Positions 48,731-58,377 of a stretch of 64,000 bases of DNA are shown piece after piece (within the stretch, counting starts at the first letter, position 1; every line of letters starts with the position of its first letter). Under the pieces are notes generated by a model. That model searched no databases. It was not told the DNA's origin and saw nothing but the letters and a program-made list of their open reading frames with translations. The DNA is taken from the NCBI RefSeq assembly GCF_001591345.1, contig NZ_BCUS01000025.1:1-64000 (forward strand), given 5' to 3'. The stretch comes from Variovorax boronicumulans NBRC 103145 (GTDB lineage: Bacteria > Pseudomonadota > Gammaproteobacteria > Burkholderiales > Burkholderiaceae_C). A program made the translations under genes and the position numbers.

Positions 48731-49909
48731 ATGAATCGCAATCTGTGGCTCCTGGCCATCTGCCAGGGCCTGCTCCTGACCAACAACGTCACCTTCATCG
48801 CCATCAACGGTCTCGTGGGCCTGGGCATCGCACCACAGGGCTGGATGGCCACGCTGCCCGTGATGGGCTATGTGGTGGGCGGCGCGTTGAGCACAGGGCT
48901 GGTGGCGCGCACACAGCAGCGCTTCGGCCGCCGCGGTTCGTTTCAGATCGGGCTGGCGGTGGCGGTCGGCTCGGCGCTGCTGTGCGCCTACGCGGCGTTC
49001 TCGAAGAACTTCTGGCTGCTGTGCTTCGCCACCCTGGTCGCCGGCTACTACAACGCCAACGCCGGGCTCTACCGTTTCGCAGCGGCCGAACTGGCACTGC
49101 CGGCCTGGCGCGAGAAGGCCGTGTCGATGGTGATGGTCGGCGGCCTGATCGGCGCGGTGGCGGGGCCGAACCTGGCGACCTTCACGCGCGAAGCGCTCTC
49201 CGTGCCCTTCGCCGGCGCCTACATCGCGCTGGCGGCGGTGGCGCTGCTCTCGATGGCGGTGATGCACTTCATCGAATTCCCGCCCTCGCCGACCCGCAAG
49301 GAAGCCGGCGGCGGCAGGCCGCTGGGCGAGATCATGCGCCAGCCCGTGTTCATCGTGTCGGCCGCCGCGGGCGCGCTGAGCTACGGCGTGATGAACCTGC
49401 TGATGGCCGCCACGCCCATCGCGATGCAGATCTGCAGCCTGCCGTTTTCCGACGCGGCGCTGGTGCTCGAATGGCACGTGATCGGCATGTTCGCGCCAGG
49501 CTTCTTCACCGGCCACCTGATCCGCCGCTTCGGCGCGCTGCCGGTGATGGGGGTGGGGCTGGCGCTCAACCTCGGCTGCATCGTGGTGGCGTTGTCGGGC
49601 GTGGACCTGCACCACTTCCTGGTGGCGCTGTTCCTGCTCGGCGTGGGCTGGAATTTCCTGTTCACCGGCAGCACGACGCTGTCGCTCACGGCCTACACGG
49701 CCGAGGAGCGCGACCGCGCCCAGGGCGCGCTCAACTTCTGCGTGTTCGCGACGCTGGCGCTGACCTCATTCGCCTCGGGCGTATTGGTGACCACGCAGGG
49801 CTGGCAGCTGTTGAACTACGGCTCGCTGGTGCCGGTGGCCCTGACCGGCGCCGCGCTGCTCTGGCTCGCGCAGACGCAACGCCGGCGCGCGCCGGTGGCC
49901 AAGGCCTGA
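48731..49909 (+). CDS. MFS transporter
   Basis: 392-residue major facilitator with about 12 helices; the first (MNRNLWLLAICQGLLLTNNVTFIAI) and the sixth/seventh junction (FIEFPPSPTRKEAGGGRPLGE) mark the two halves. Motif A-like R-x-G-R-R occurs in RTQQRFGRRGSFQIGL after helix 2. Direction and substrate not predictable. It faces the lipase-like hydrolase tail to tail with three bases between stops. Confidence 0.92.
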   Translation: MNRNLWLLAICQGLLLTNNVTFIAINGLVGLGIAPQGWMATLPVMGYVVGGALSTGLVARTQQRFGRRGSFQIGLAVAVGSALLCAYAAFSKNFWLLCFATLVAGYYNANAGLYRFAAAELALPAWREKAVSMVMVGGLIGAVAGPNLATFTREALSVPFAGAYIALAAVALLSMAVMHFIEFPPSPTRKEAGGGRPLGEIMRQPVFIVSAAAGALSYGVMNLLMAATPIAMQICSLPFSDAALVLEWHVIGMFAPGFFTGHLIRRFGALPVMGVGLALNLGCIVVALSGVDLHHFLVALFLLGVGWNFLFTGSTTLSLTAYTAEERDRAQGALNFCVFATLALTSFASGVLVTTQGWQLLNYGSLVPVALTGAALLWLAQTQRRRAPVAKA

Positions 49910-49912
49910 GCC

Positions 49913-50788
49913 TCAGGCCACGCGCGCGGGAACAGTCGCCGCCGGAAAGCGCCGGTCGAGCCAGCGCTGCAGCATGTCGAACACGGGCTCCGCATCGAGC
50001 TCGTTGAAGAGCTCGTGGTACAGCGCGTCGAAGCACTTCGCCTCGACGTTGCCGCTGGGCGCCGCAGCGGCCGCGAAGGCGCGGCTCGCAGCCGGCCGCA
50101 CGAGCCGGTCGTCGCCCGCGTAGATCAGCAGCGTGGGCACCGGCCAGCGCGCCGCGTGCTGCTGCACCGTGACGCCTTCGTACGCGAGGAAGCGCGCCAG
50201 CCGGCTGCCGATGCGGTCGTGCGTGAGCGGATCATCGCGGTAGGCCTGCACCACCACCGGGTCGTGCGAGAGGTAGTTGTCGTCGAGCCCGTTGCCCACG
50301 CGCAGGTTGGGCGCGATGCGCGGCAGCACCGCCAGCAGCATCTTCTGAAAGCCGTTCAGCCCCGGATCGAGCCCCGGCGACGAGAGCACCAACGCATCGA
50401 CCGGCCGCACGCCGCGCGCCACCAGGCTCGCGGCGACCAGGCCGCCCAGGCTGTGGCCCAGCAGCACCAGCGGCACACCGGGGTTCTCGCGGCGCGCATC
50501 GTCGATCACCAGGGCCAGGTCGTCGACCAGCCGCAGCTCGCTGGGCAGGCCGCCGCGCGCACCGGTGGACTCGCCGTGCCCGTGGTGGTCGTGCGCCCAG
50601 ACCGCGAAGCCCCAGCCGTGCAACTGCTTGGCCAGGCCGTGGTAGCGCCCCGCGTGCTCGCCCAGCCCGTGCACCACGACCACCACGGCGCGGGGCCTGC
50701 CAGCGGCGGGCAGCCGCCGCAGCGCCAGCGTCTCGCCGTCCGGCGTGGACAGCGCCACGCGATGTGGCAAGGGCAGCGCGTCGCTCAT
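49913..50788 (-). CDS. Alpha/beta hydrolase, monoacylglycerol lipase-like
   Basis: 291-residue serine hydrolase. Oxyanion HGLGEHAGRYHGLA and nucleophile elbow GHSLGGLVA (Ser near residue 120), acid Asp in IYAGDDRLV, and catalytic His in ALYHELFNELD fit the monoglyceride lipase/lysophospholipase family. Cytosolic. No obvious operon with its neighbours; the spacer upstream contains a repeat copy (50816-50857). Confidence 0.9.
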   Translation of the reverse strand: MSDALPLPHRVALSTPDGETLALRRLPAAGRPRAVVVVVHGLGEHAGRYHGLAKQLHGWGFAVWAHDHHGHGESTGARGGLPSELRLVDDLALVIDDARRENPGVPLVLLGHSLGGLVAASLVARGVRPVDALVLSSPGLDPGLNGFQKMLLAVLPRIAPNLRVGNGLDDNYLSHDPVVVQAYRDDPLTHDRIGSRLARFLAYEGVTVQQHAARWPVPTLLIYAGDDRLVRPAASRAFAAAAAPSGNVEAKCFDALYHELFNELDAEPVFDMLQRWLDRRFPAATVPARVA

Positions 50789-50815
50789 GGGTGCACCCTT
50801 GGCGCTGCGCGCCTT

Positions 50816-50857
50816 CCCGCCAAGCGGGAGCGAGCTAGCTTGGGGCGGCCCGGCGCG
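50816..50857 (+). repeat. Degenerate Comamonadaceae-type intergenic repeat, copy 2
   Basis: CCCGC-CAA-GCGGG hairpin then AGCGAGCTAGCTTGGGGCGG and CCCGGCG. Same plan as the element at 31336-31390, between two minus-strand genes. Confidence 0.5.
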
Positions 50858-50861
50858 GCGC

Positions 50862-52373
<1,512 letters not shown>

Positions 52374-52465
52374 CGGGGGATTCTCCGCGGGGACGAAAAA
52401 ACGCATTTTGCGCCTCGCGGCGCGCGCGCGTAGAGTGCGGGCGATCTCAAAACCCGGAGCGCAAT

Positions 52466-53320
52466 GTGAGCAAGGCAACATCGACGCGGATCAAGGTGGG
52501 GATCGGCGGCTGGACCTACGAGCCCTGGCGCGACAACTTCTACCCGAAGGGCCTGGCCCACGCGAAGGAGTTGAACCACGCCAGCCGGCAGGTCAGCGCC
52601 ATCGAGATCAACGGCACCTACTACAGCACCTTCAAGCCCGAGACCTTCCGCAAGTGGCGCGACGACACGCCCGACGACTTCATGTTCTCGATGAAGGCCT
52701 CGCGCTTCACCACCAACCGCAAGGTGCTGGCGACCGCGGGCGAGTCGATCCAGCGCTTCATCGACAGCGGCGTGGCCGAGCTGGGCGACAAGCTCGGGCC
52801 GATCGTGTGGCAGTTCATGCCGACCAAACAGTTCGATGCAGAAGACTTCGAAGCCTTCCTGGAGCTGCTGCCCAAGAAGGAAGGCAGCCGCGCGCTGCGC
52901 CACGTGATGGACGTGCGCCACGAGAGCTTCATCGTGCCCGCCTACAAGGCGCTCGCGAAGAAGCACAAGGTGTCGACCGTGTTCACCGACGCCGACAAGT
53001 TTCCATCGTTCGAGGAGCCCGAAGGCGACGTCGCCTATGCGCGGCTCATGATGGCCGACGCGTCGCTCGCGACTGGCTACGCGCCCAAGGCGCTGGACAC
53101 CTGGGCCGCGCGCGCGCAAGGCTGGACCACGACGCCGAAGGCGCGCGACGTGTTCGTGTATTTCATCAACGGCGCCAAGGAGAGAGCACCGGCCGCGGCC
53201 GGTGCCTTGCTGCAGCGCCTGGGGTGGGCGCCGCCGGCTGCAGACGCAGCAATGGCCGCCGCCGCGGACAAGCCGAAGCCGGCGGCCAAAAAGGCCCCAC
53301 CGAAAAAGAAAGCGCCCTGA
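52466..53320 (+). CDS. DUF72 family protein
   Basis: 284 residues beginning with a GTG (52466) after CGGAGC. TIM-barrel-like DUF72 domain: VGIGGWTYEPWRDNFYPKG, EINGTYYSTFKPETF, SMKASRFTTN, VMDVRHESF. DUF72 has no firm reaction; relatives (YecE) were linked to iron-sulfur or nucleotide processing. The C-terminus has an Ala/Lys/Pro-rich tail (KPKPAAKKAPPKKKAP) that looks like a nucleic-acid or membrane-charge tether, not part of the fold. Confidence 0.92.
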   Translation: MSKATSTRIKVGIGGWTYEPWRDNFYPKGLAHAKELNHASRQVSAIEINGTYYSTFKPETFRKWRDDTPDDFMFSMKASRFTTNRKVLATAGESIQRFIDSGVAELGDKLGPIVWQFMPTKQFDAEDFEAFLELLPKKEGSRALRHVMDVRHESFIVPAYKALAKKHKVSTVFTDADKFPSFEEPEGDVAYARLMMADASLATGYAPKALDTWAARAQGWTTTPKARDVFVYFINGAKERAPAAAGALLQRLGWAPPAADAAMAAAADKPKPAAKKAPPKKKAP

Positions 53321-53353
53321 TCGACGGTCGTCAGACCGGGCGCGTCAGGTGCC

Positions 53354-53869
53354 TCAGGCGGCGGCCTGCAGCGACGGCTTGGCGCCGAAGCTGATTTCGC
53401 CCGACAGCTGGCCGCCTTCTTCGATCACGATCTTGCCGTAGCGGATCTTGCCGGTGACCTTGCCGGTCGAGTGGATGACGAGCTTCTCGCGCACGGTGAG
53501 GTTGCCGTCGAACACGCCGCGGATCTCGGCGATGTCGATCTCGGCCGAGCCCTTGAACTCGCCCTGCTCGGCGATCTGCATCAGGCGCGAATCCATCGTC
53601 GCCTCGACCAGGCCTTCGACCACGAGCGTGTCGCAATCGGTGATCTCGACGCCCTTGAGCTTGATGTTCGGGCCGACGGTGAGCTTGCTGCCGCCTTCCT
53701 TGGCGGCAGGCGCAGCCGCCGGGGCCAGGCCGGCCTGTGCGGTCAACGAGGAGGGATTGACGGGAGTGCCCGAGAGATTGGTGCCCGAACCAACCAGCGG
53801 TGCGGGACGGGACGTCAGCGAATCGGTGTCACGATCACGCTTGCCGAAAAAGGGGGACTGTGTGGCCAA
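53354..53869 (-). CDS. Bactofilin (polymer-forming cytoskeletal protein)
   Basis: 171 residues with a DUF583 right-handed beta-helix (about residues 60-160: LTVGPNIKLKGVEITDCDTLVVEG through GKIVIEEGGQLSGEIS) flanked by flexible tails. Bactofilins form filaments that localise cell-wall enzymes and shape stalks or poles. The start is a TTG (53869, LATQSPFFGKR) behind a GAGGAG ribosome site with 7-base spacing; the frame extends 15 bases further to another TTG. Confidence 0.93.
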   Translation of the reverse strand: MATQSPFFGKRDRDTDSLTSRPAPLVGSGTNLSGTPVNPSSLTAQAGLAPAAAPAAKEGGSKLTVGPNIKLKGVEITDCDTLVVEGLVEATMDSRLMQIAEQGEFKGSAEIDIAEIRGVFDGNLTVREKLVIHSTGKVTGKIRYGKIVIEEGGQLSGEISFGAKPSLQAAA

Positions 53870-53975
53870 TGGGGAGCTCCTCAAGAAAGGGGACTATCGT
53901 AAGAACGCACTCACGGCATGCGGCACTTCATTGCGCAATAAGCGTAACTGAATAAGTCGCCCGGGGCCCCTGACA

Positions 53976-54917
53976 ATGCCCCGCATGACCCGCCTGATCC
54001 GCCCGAACATCGAAGCCCTGTCCACGCCCGCCGCCACCGACTCGCGGTTCGACAAGCCCGCGCGCGGCTGGCGGCGCACGCTGTTCACCGTGATCTTCGA
54101 GGCCGACACGCCCGCCGGCCTGTGGTTCGACCTGACGCTAATCGCGGTGATCGTGATGAGCGTGCTGGTCGTCATCCTGGACAGCGTGCAATCGATCCGC
54201 GACCAGTGGCGGCCTCTGTTCAATGCGCTCGAGTGGGTGTTCACGATTCTCTTCACGCTGGAGTACATCGCGCGGCTGTGCTGCGTGAACAAGCCGCTGC
54301 GCTACGCGCTGAGCTTCTACGGCGTGATCGACCTGCTGGCGCTGCTGCCGACCTTTCTCGTGGCCTTCGCGCCCGAGCTGGCGTACCTGATCGACGTGCG
54401 CATCCTGCGGCTGTTGCGCGTGTTCCGCATCTTCAAGCTGTCGCGCTATTCGGTGGAGTACCGCGCGCTGGTGTCGGCGGTGGCATCGAGCCGCCGCAAG
54501 ATCACGGTGTTCGTGGGCTTCGTGATGCTCGTGGTGTTGGTGATGGGCACGCTGATGTACGTGGTCGAGGGCCCGACGCACGGCTTCACCAGCATTCCGG
54601 TGGCGATCTACTGGGCGATTTCCACCATGGCCACGGTCGGCTTCGGCGACCTCGTGCCCAAGACCGACCTGGGCCGCGCGATCGCCTCGGTGATGATGCT
54701 GCTGGGCTGGGGCGTGCTGGCCGTGCCCACCGGCATCGTCACGGCCGAGATGACGCGGCGCGGCGTCGACGACGACCTGGCGGAGCCGATCGCGCTCGCC
54801 TCGCGCGGCGTGCTCGCCCTGGCGGCGGAGCCGGCCCCGGGCAAGGCGCCAGCGAAGCGGCTCACGCCGTCGGCCAGACGACGCGCCCTTGCGCAGCATC
54901 GTCGAGGCGCGCGATGA
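53976..54917 (+). CDS. Voltage-gated potassium channel family protein
   Basis: 313-residue six-helix channel. S1 LWFDLTLIAVIVMSVLVVIL, S4 with regularly spaced arginines (DVRILRLLRVFRIFKLSRYSVEYR), pore helix and selectivity filter TVGFGD (in YWAISTMATVGFGDLVP), S6 VMMLLGWGVLAVPTGIVTAE. The filter is GFG rather than GYG, a common bacterial variant. Two starts, 53976 and 53985, are possible. The last 56 bases overlap the antisense end of the YigZ-like gene. Confidence 0.93.
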   Translation: MPRMTRLIRPNIEALSTPAATDSRFDKPARGWRRTLFTVIFEADTPAGLWFDLTLIAVIVMSVLVVILDSVQSIRDQWRPLFNALEWVFTILFTLEYIARLCCVNKPLRYALSFYGVIDLLALLPTFLVAFAPELAYLIDVRILRLLRVFRIFKLSRYSVEYRALVSAVASSRRKITVFVGFVMLVVLVMGTLMYVVEGPTHGFTSIPVAIYWAISTMATVGFGDLVPKTDLGRAIASVMMLLGWGVLAVPTGIVTAEMTRRGVDDDLAEPIALASRGVLALAAEPAPGKAPAKRLTPSARRRALAQHRRGAR

Positions 54918-55449
54918 AGGCGTCGGCCTCGGGCGCGGGCAGCGCGAAGGCCATGCGCACGTCATCGCCGTGCTGCACGTCTTCGAGCACCGCACCGATG
55001 GCGGCCAGCTCGCGCCGCACCAGCCCCTCGAGCGCGTAGGGCACGGCGCACTGCAGGTGACGCTGGCGCACGAGCGGCACCAGCGTGGCACCGAGCAGGG
55101 CCTGCGCCACGGCGTCGGTGTAGGCGCGCACAAGGCCGCCGGCGCCGAGCTTCACGCCGCCGAAGTAGCGCACCACGGTGGCAAGCGCGCCTTCGACCTG
55201 CTGGTGGCGCAGCACCTCGAGCATGGGGCGCCCGGCCGTGCCGCCGGGCTCGCCGTCGTCGTTCGCGGCCGACTGGCCGCCGGCCATCAGGGCCCAGCAC
55301 ACGTGCGCGGCACCCGGGTGTTCCGCGCGCAGCGAGGCGACCACCGCCAGCGCGGCCGCGCGGTCGGGCACCGGTTGCACGCAGCCGATGAAGCGGCTTT
55401 TCTTGATGAGCAGGTCGCTGTGAACCGGCTGCGCGAGCGTGAAGCTCAT
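54862..55449 (-). CDS. IMPACT/YigZ family protein (UPF0029)
   Basis: 195 residues. N-terminal UPF0029 domain: KKSRFIGCVQPVPDRAAALAV, CWALMAGGQSAANDDGEPGGTAGRPML, TVVRYFGGVKLGAGGLVRAYTDAV. The C-terminal DUF1949 domain covers about residues 130-190. Possibly a ribosome- or tRNA-associated modulator; no biochemical role is firmly known. Its 3' end overlaps the channel gene convergently by 56 bases. Confidence 0.92.
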   Translation of the reverse strand: MSFTLAQPVHSDLLIKKSRFIGCVQPVPDRAAALAVVASLRAEHPGAAHVCWALMAGGQSAANDDGEPGGTAGRPMLEVLRHQQVEGALATVVRYFGGVKLGAGGLVRAYTDAVAQALLGATLVPLVRQRHLQCAVPYALEGLVRRELAAIGAVLEDVQHGDDVRMAFALPAPEADAFIARLDDAAQGRVVWPTA

Positions 55450-55486
55450 TCCGACCCGATGTCCGTGCGGTGCAGGGGCGGCGTGC

Positions 55487-56074
55487 TCAGCCGCCCCGCT
55501 CGAACTTGAACACCGCCGTGCTGGCGCGCGCGTTGGGCAGCCAGCGCACGTCGCGGCCGTTCTGCAGGCCGAAGGCGTCGAGCACGCGCAGGTTGTTCTT
55601 GCCGGCCAGCACCTCGAAGTCCTTGTAGGTGCCGACGCGGATGTTGGGCGTGTCGTACCACTGGTAGGGCAGGCGGCGCGTCACGGGCATGCGCCCGCGC
55701 GCCACGCTCAAGCGGTTGGGCCAGTGCGCGAAATTGGGAAAGGCGACGATGCCGAAGCGGCCCACGCGCGCGGTCTCGCGCAGCATGACCTCGGCATTGC
55801 GCAGGTGCTGCAGCGTGTCGATCTGCAGCACCACGTCGAAGGTGGCGTCGTCGAACATCGCCAGGCCTTCGTCGAGGTTGAGCTGGATCACGTCGACGCC
55901 GCGGCGGATGCACTGCAGCACGTTGCCGTCGGCGATCTCCACGCCATAGCCGGTGCAGCCGCGCTCGCGCTGCAGCAGGTCGAGCAGGGCGCCGTCGCCG
56001 CAGCCCAGGTCGAGCACGCGCGAGCCCTTCGGCACGAGCTCGGCGATCAGTCGTTGGTGTGCAAGGTCGCTCAT
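55487..56074 (-). CDS. metW: Methionine biosynthesis protein MetW
   Basis: 195-residue SAM methyltransferase-fold protein ([47 protein letters not shown]), always coupled with metX in proteobacteria. It is thought to activate or assist the MetX acyltransferase. Start overlaps the metX stop (ATGA, 56071-56074). Confidence 0.94.
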   Translation of the reverse strand: MSDLAHQRLIAELVPKGSRVLDLGCGDGALLDLLQRERGCTGYGVEIADGNVLQCIRRGVDVIQLNLDEGLAMFDDATFDVVLQIDTLQHLRNAEVMLRETARVGRFGIVAFPNFAHWPNRLSVARGRMPVTRRLPYQWYDTPNIRVGTYKDFEVLAGKNNLRVLDAFGLQNGRDVRWLPNARASTAVFKFERGG

Positions 56075-57231
56075 TGGAATTCCTTGGCGACGCGTTCGAA
56101 GTACGAGCGCACCACGCCCATGTAGCGCACGTCGTCGAGCAGGAAGGCGTCGTGGCCGTGCGGCGCGTCGATCTCGGCGTAGCTCACGTTGCGGCGGTTG
56201 TCGAGCAGCGCCTTCACGATCTCGCGGCTGCGCGCGGGCGAGAAGCGCCAGTCGGTCTTGAAGCTCACGAGCAGGAACTTGGCCGTGGCCTGCGCCAGCG
56301 CGGTGCTGAGCTGGCCGCCGTGGTGGCGCGCGGGGTCGAAGTAGTCGAGCGCGCGGGTGATCAGCAGGTAGGTGTTGGCGTCGAAGTACTCGCTGAACTT
56401 GTCGCCCTGGTAGCGCAGGTAGCTTTCGATCTGGAACTCGATGTCCTGCGTGGAATAGCGGTAGTCGAGCCCCGCCACCTCGCCCTCGACGGCGCTGCGC
56501 AGGATGCGCCCGAACTTGGCGTTCATCACGTCGTCGCTCAGGTAGGTGATGTGGCCGATCATGCGGGCGATGCGCAGGCCGCGCTTGGGCACCACGCCGT
56601 ATTCGTAGAAATGGCCACCGTGGAAGTCGGGGTCGGTCACGATGGCGCGGCGCGCCACCTCGTTGAAGGCGATGTTCTCGGCCGTGAGGTTGGGCGCGCT
56701 GGCCACCACCACGGCATGCCGCACGCGGTCGGGGTACTGCAGCGTCCACGACAGCGCCTGCATGCCGCCGAGGCTGCCGCCCATCACCGCAGCGAGCGTC
56801 CGGATGCCGAGCGCGTCGAGCAGCGCCGCCTGGGCGTCGACCCAGTCTTCGACCGTGACCACCGGGAAGTCCGCGCCGTAGACGCGGCCGTTGGCGGGGT
56901 TCACGTGCATCGGGCCGGTCGAGCCGAAGCAGGAGCCGAGGTTGTTGACGCCGATCACGAAGAAGCGGTCGGTGTCCAGCGGCTTGCCCGGGCCCACCAT
57001 GTTGTCCCACCAGCCCTCGGAGCGGGCCTGGCCCTCGTACACGCCCGCGACGTGGTGCGAGGCGTTGAGCGCATGGCACACCAGCACCGCATTGCTGCGC
57101 TCGGCATTGAGGGTGCCGTAGGTTTCGTAGGCGAGCGTGTAGCCGCTGATCGAGGCGCCGCTGCGCAGGGCCAGCGGGCCTGCGAACTGCATCGACTGCG
57201 GGGTGACGACCAAAGGTGACGACGACGACAT
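56071..57231 (-). CDS. metX: Homoserine O-acyltransferase MetX
   Basis: 386-residue alpha/beta hydrolase-fold acyltransferase starting the methionine branch. Nucleophile elbow [12 protein letters not shown] (Ser near residue 155), acid in the HG-D and catalytic His in [21 protein letters not shown] oxyanion region. MetX acylates homoserine; betaproteobacterial members with metW are mostly succinyl-type (MetXS) by family evidence, but acetyl versus succinyl specificity cannot be read safely here. Translationally coupled to metW and preceded by a SAM-II riboswitch plus terminator. Confidence 0.95.
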   Translation of the reverse strand: MSSSSPLVVTPQSMQFAGPLALRSGASISGYTLAYETYGTLNAERSNAVLVCHALNASHHVAGVYEGQARSEGWWDNMVGPGKPLDTDRFFVIGVNNLGSCFGSTGPMHVNPANGRVYGADFPVVTVEDWVDAQAALLDALGIRTLAAVMGGSLGGMQALSWTLQYPDRVRHAVVVASAPNLTAENIAFNEVARRAIVTDPDFHGGHFYEYGVVPKRGLRIARMIGHITYLSDDVMNAKFGRILRSAVEGEVAGLDYRYSTQDIEFQIESYLRYQGDKFSEYFDANTYLLITRALDYFDPARHHGGQLSTALAQATAKFLLVSFKTDWRFSPARSREIVKALLDNRRNVSYAEIDAPHGHDAFLLDDVRYMGVVRSYFERVAKEFQ

Positions 57232-57236
57232 GAATG

Positions 57237-57270
57237 AAAAAACCCGGCCTCGCCAAAAACGAGCCGGGTT
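57237..57270 (-). terminator. Intrinsic terminator directly before metX
   Basis: On the minus strand AACCCGGC-TCG-TTTTTGG-CGA-G-GCCGGGTT then a T-run of six, ending only a few bases before the metX ATG. Sits between the SAM-II aptamer and the gene, so could be the expression platform (transcription attenuation) of the riboswitch, and also leaves no free Shine-Dalgarno. Confidence 0.85.
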
Positions 57271-57274
57271 CGGC

Positions 57275-57332
57275 AGCCGTCTTTAGCAGAATTTATAAAG
57301 CGCCCGCAAGCTGAAGCAAATCGGCGCAGGGC
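57275..57332 (-). ncRNA. SAM-II (metA/metX) riboswitch
   Basis: Minus-strand RNA with the SAM-II pattern: P1 stem GCGCC/GGGCGC, GATTTG after the first arm, GCTTGC, then TTATAAA and GCTAAAG near the 3' end that pairs back with the loop CTTCAGC (pseudoknot, one mismatch). A TATACT -10 box (57334-57339) sits right before it, so transcription starts at the aptamer. It controls metX-metW by SAM feedback. No Rfam search was run. Confidence 0.75.
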
Positions 57333-57358
57333 AAGTATAGCCCCGTGACTTTTTCCTG

Positions 57359-57922
57359 CTACCAGCCGACGATCATCACGACGCCCAGCACCAGGAAGAT
57401 CGCCGCCGAGATGCCGTGCACCAGCTTGATCGGCACGCGCCGCACGATCTTGTCGCCCAGCCACACGACCGGCGCATTGGCCAGCATCATGCCCAGCGTG
57501 GTGCCGACGACGACCCAAGCGTAGTCCTGCGTGAAGCGGGCGGCCAGCATGACGGTGGCGATCTGGGTCTTGTCGCCCATCTCGGCCAGGAAGAAGGCGA
57601 TCACGGTGGTGCCGAAGACGCCGAACTTCGAGACGCCGGGGGCGTCGTCTTCATCGAGCTTGTCGGGAATCAGCATCCAGACGGCCATGGCGATGAACGA
57701 GCCGCCCAGGATCCAGCGCAGCACCTCGGGGCCGAGCCAGCGCGTGATGTAGTTGCCGACCGCGCCGGCCAGCGCGTGGTTGATGACCGTGGCGACAAAG
57801 ATGCCGAACACGATCGGCCAGGGTTTCCTGAAGCGCGCGGCCAGCAGAAGGGCCAGGAGTTGGGTCTTGTCGCCCATTTCGGCGAGCGCGACCACGCCCG
57901 TTGCAACGAGAAAAGCTTCCAT
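57359..57922 (-). CDS. TMEM165/GDT1 (UPF0016) family manganese exporter
   Basis: 187-residue six-helix cation transporter with the family signature twice: EMGDKTQLLALLLAARF (residues about 15-31) and EMGDKTQIATVMLAARF. The acidic pair and threonines form the metal site. Bacterial members (for example MneA of Vibrio) export manganese. This fits a yybP-ykoY manganese riboswitch just upstream. Start at 57922 chosen by the first helix. Confidence 0.92.
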   Translation of the reverse strand: MEAFLVATGVVALAEMGDKTQLLALLLAARFRKPWPIVFGIFVATVINHALAGAVGNYITRWLGPEVLRWILGGSFIAMAVWMLIPDKLDEDDAPGVSKFGVFGTTVIAFFLAEMGDKTQIATVMLAARFTQDYAWVVVGTTLGMMLANAPVVWLGDKIVRRVPIKLVHGISAAIFLVLGVVMIVGW

Positions 57923-57957
57923 GATGGATGTGGGGTTCCTTGGGCCGAAGGACGCAA

Positions 57958-58004
57958 TTGACCGCACAACACCTTCGGCCATATTCCCGAAGTTGTGCGG
58001 TCAA
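57958..58004 (-). promoter_or_regulatory. Expression-platform hairpin of the manganese riboswitch
   Basis: Outer stem TTGACCGCACAAC/GTTGTGCGGTCAA (13 bp, perfect) with an inner CTTCGG/CCGAAG stem, between the aptamer and the exporter gene. The 5' part overlaps the aptamer's terminal GAGACCTTTGA, so aptamer and hairpin can exclude each other. No clear T-run, so control may be translational or Rho-based. Confidence 0.6.
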
Positions 58005-58110
58005 AGGTCTCGCCAGGTGTGTTCACTGCACGCGCCATGTCCTCGTGGGGCAAGGACAAGTCTGTTGACGCGGGCCCTTCTCGTATGCGGAAGGCGGCTA
58101 CTCCCCAATG
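58003..58110 (-). ncRNA. yybP-ykoY manganese riboswitch
   Basis: On the minus strand the RNA opens with the family hallmark GGGGAGTAGCCGCC and ends with GAGACCTTTGA, with AGACTTGTCC/GAGGACATGGCG helices in between, the conserved loops that hold Mn2+. It precedes a GDT1-family exporter, its known kind of target. A TACAAT -10-like box (58119-58124) lies just upstream. Not checked against Rfam. Confidence 0.87.
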
Positions 58111-58137
58111 ACCGGCAAATTGTAGCCGCATCGTCAA

Positions 58138-58377
58138 TTCCCCCGGCTCAAACAGGTAGGCGTGCGCTAACTTCTACTAGTTTCGAAAGGTGCTACCTCA
58201 AGACGCAAATTCCTGCTTGCTTTTTTGATATTTCACCCATAATGCACGAGCATCCCTCTTGATTTTGGGTGGGAGCAATTCGGTGATCGGTCAGTTTCGC
58301 GCGGCTCGGCGGCTCTCGTTTGAGTGATGCTTTCGGGACTCCATCGCTTTTCTTGATGTGTTTATAGGAGTCCCTTG
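58138..58377 (+). promoter_or_regulatory. Promoter and structured 5'UTR of the RNA-binding protein gene
   Basis: A promoter TTGCTT (58217-58222), 17-base spacer, TAATGC (58240-58245) gives an about 125-base leader. In it an 8-bp stem GGGACTCC (58335-58342) / GGAGTCCC (58367-58374) with a 24-base loop covers the Shine-Dalgarno AGGAG (58366-58370) just before the ATG. Likely a conformational switch (cold, or protein binding). The stretch 58138-58216 shows nothing else I recognise. Confidence 0.65.
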
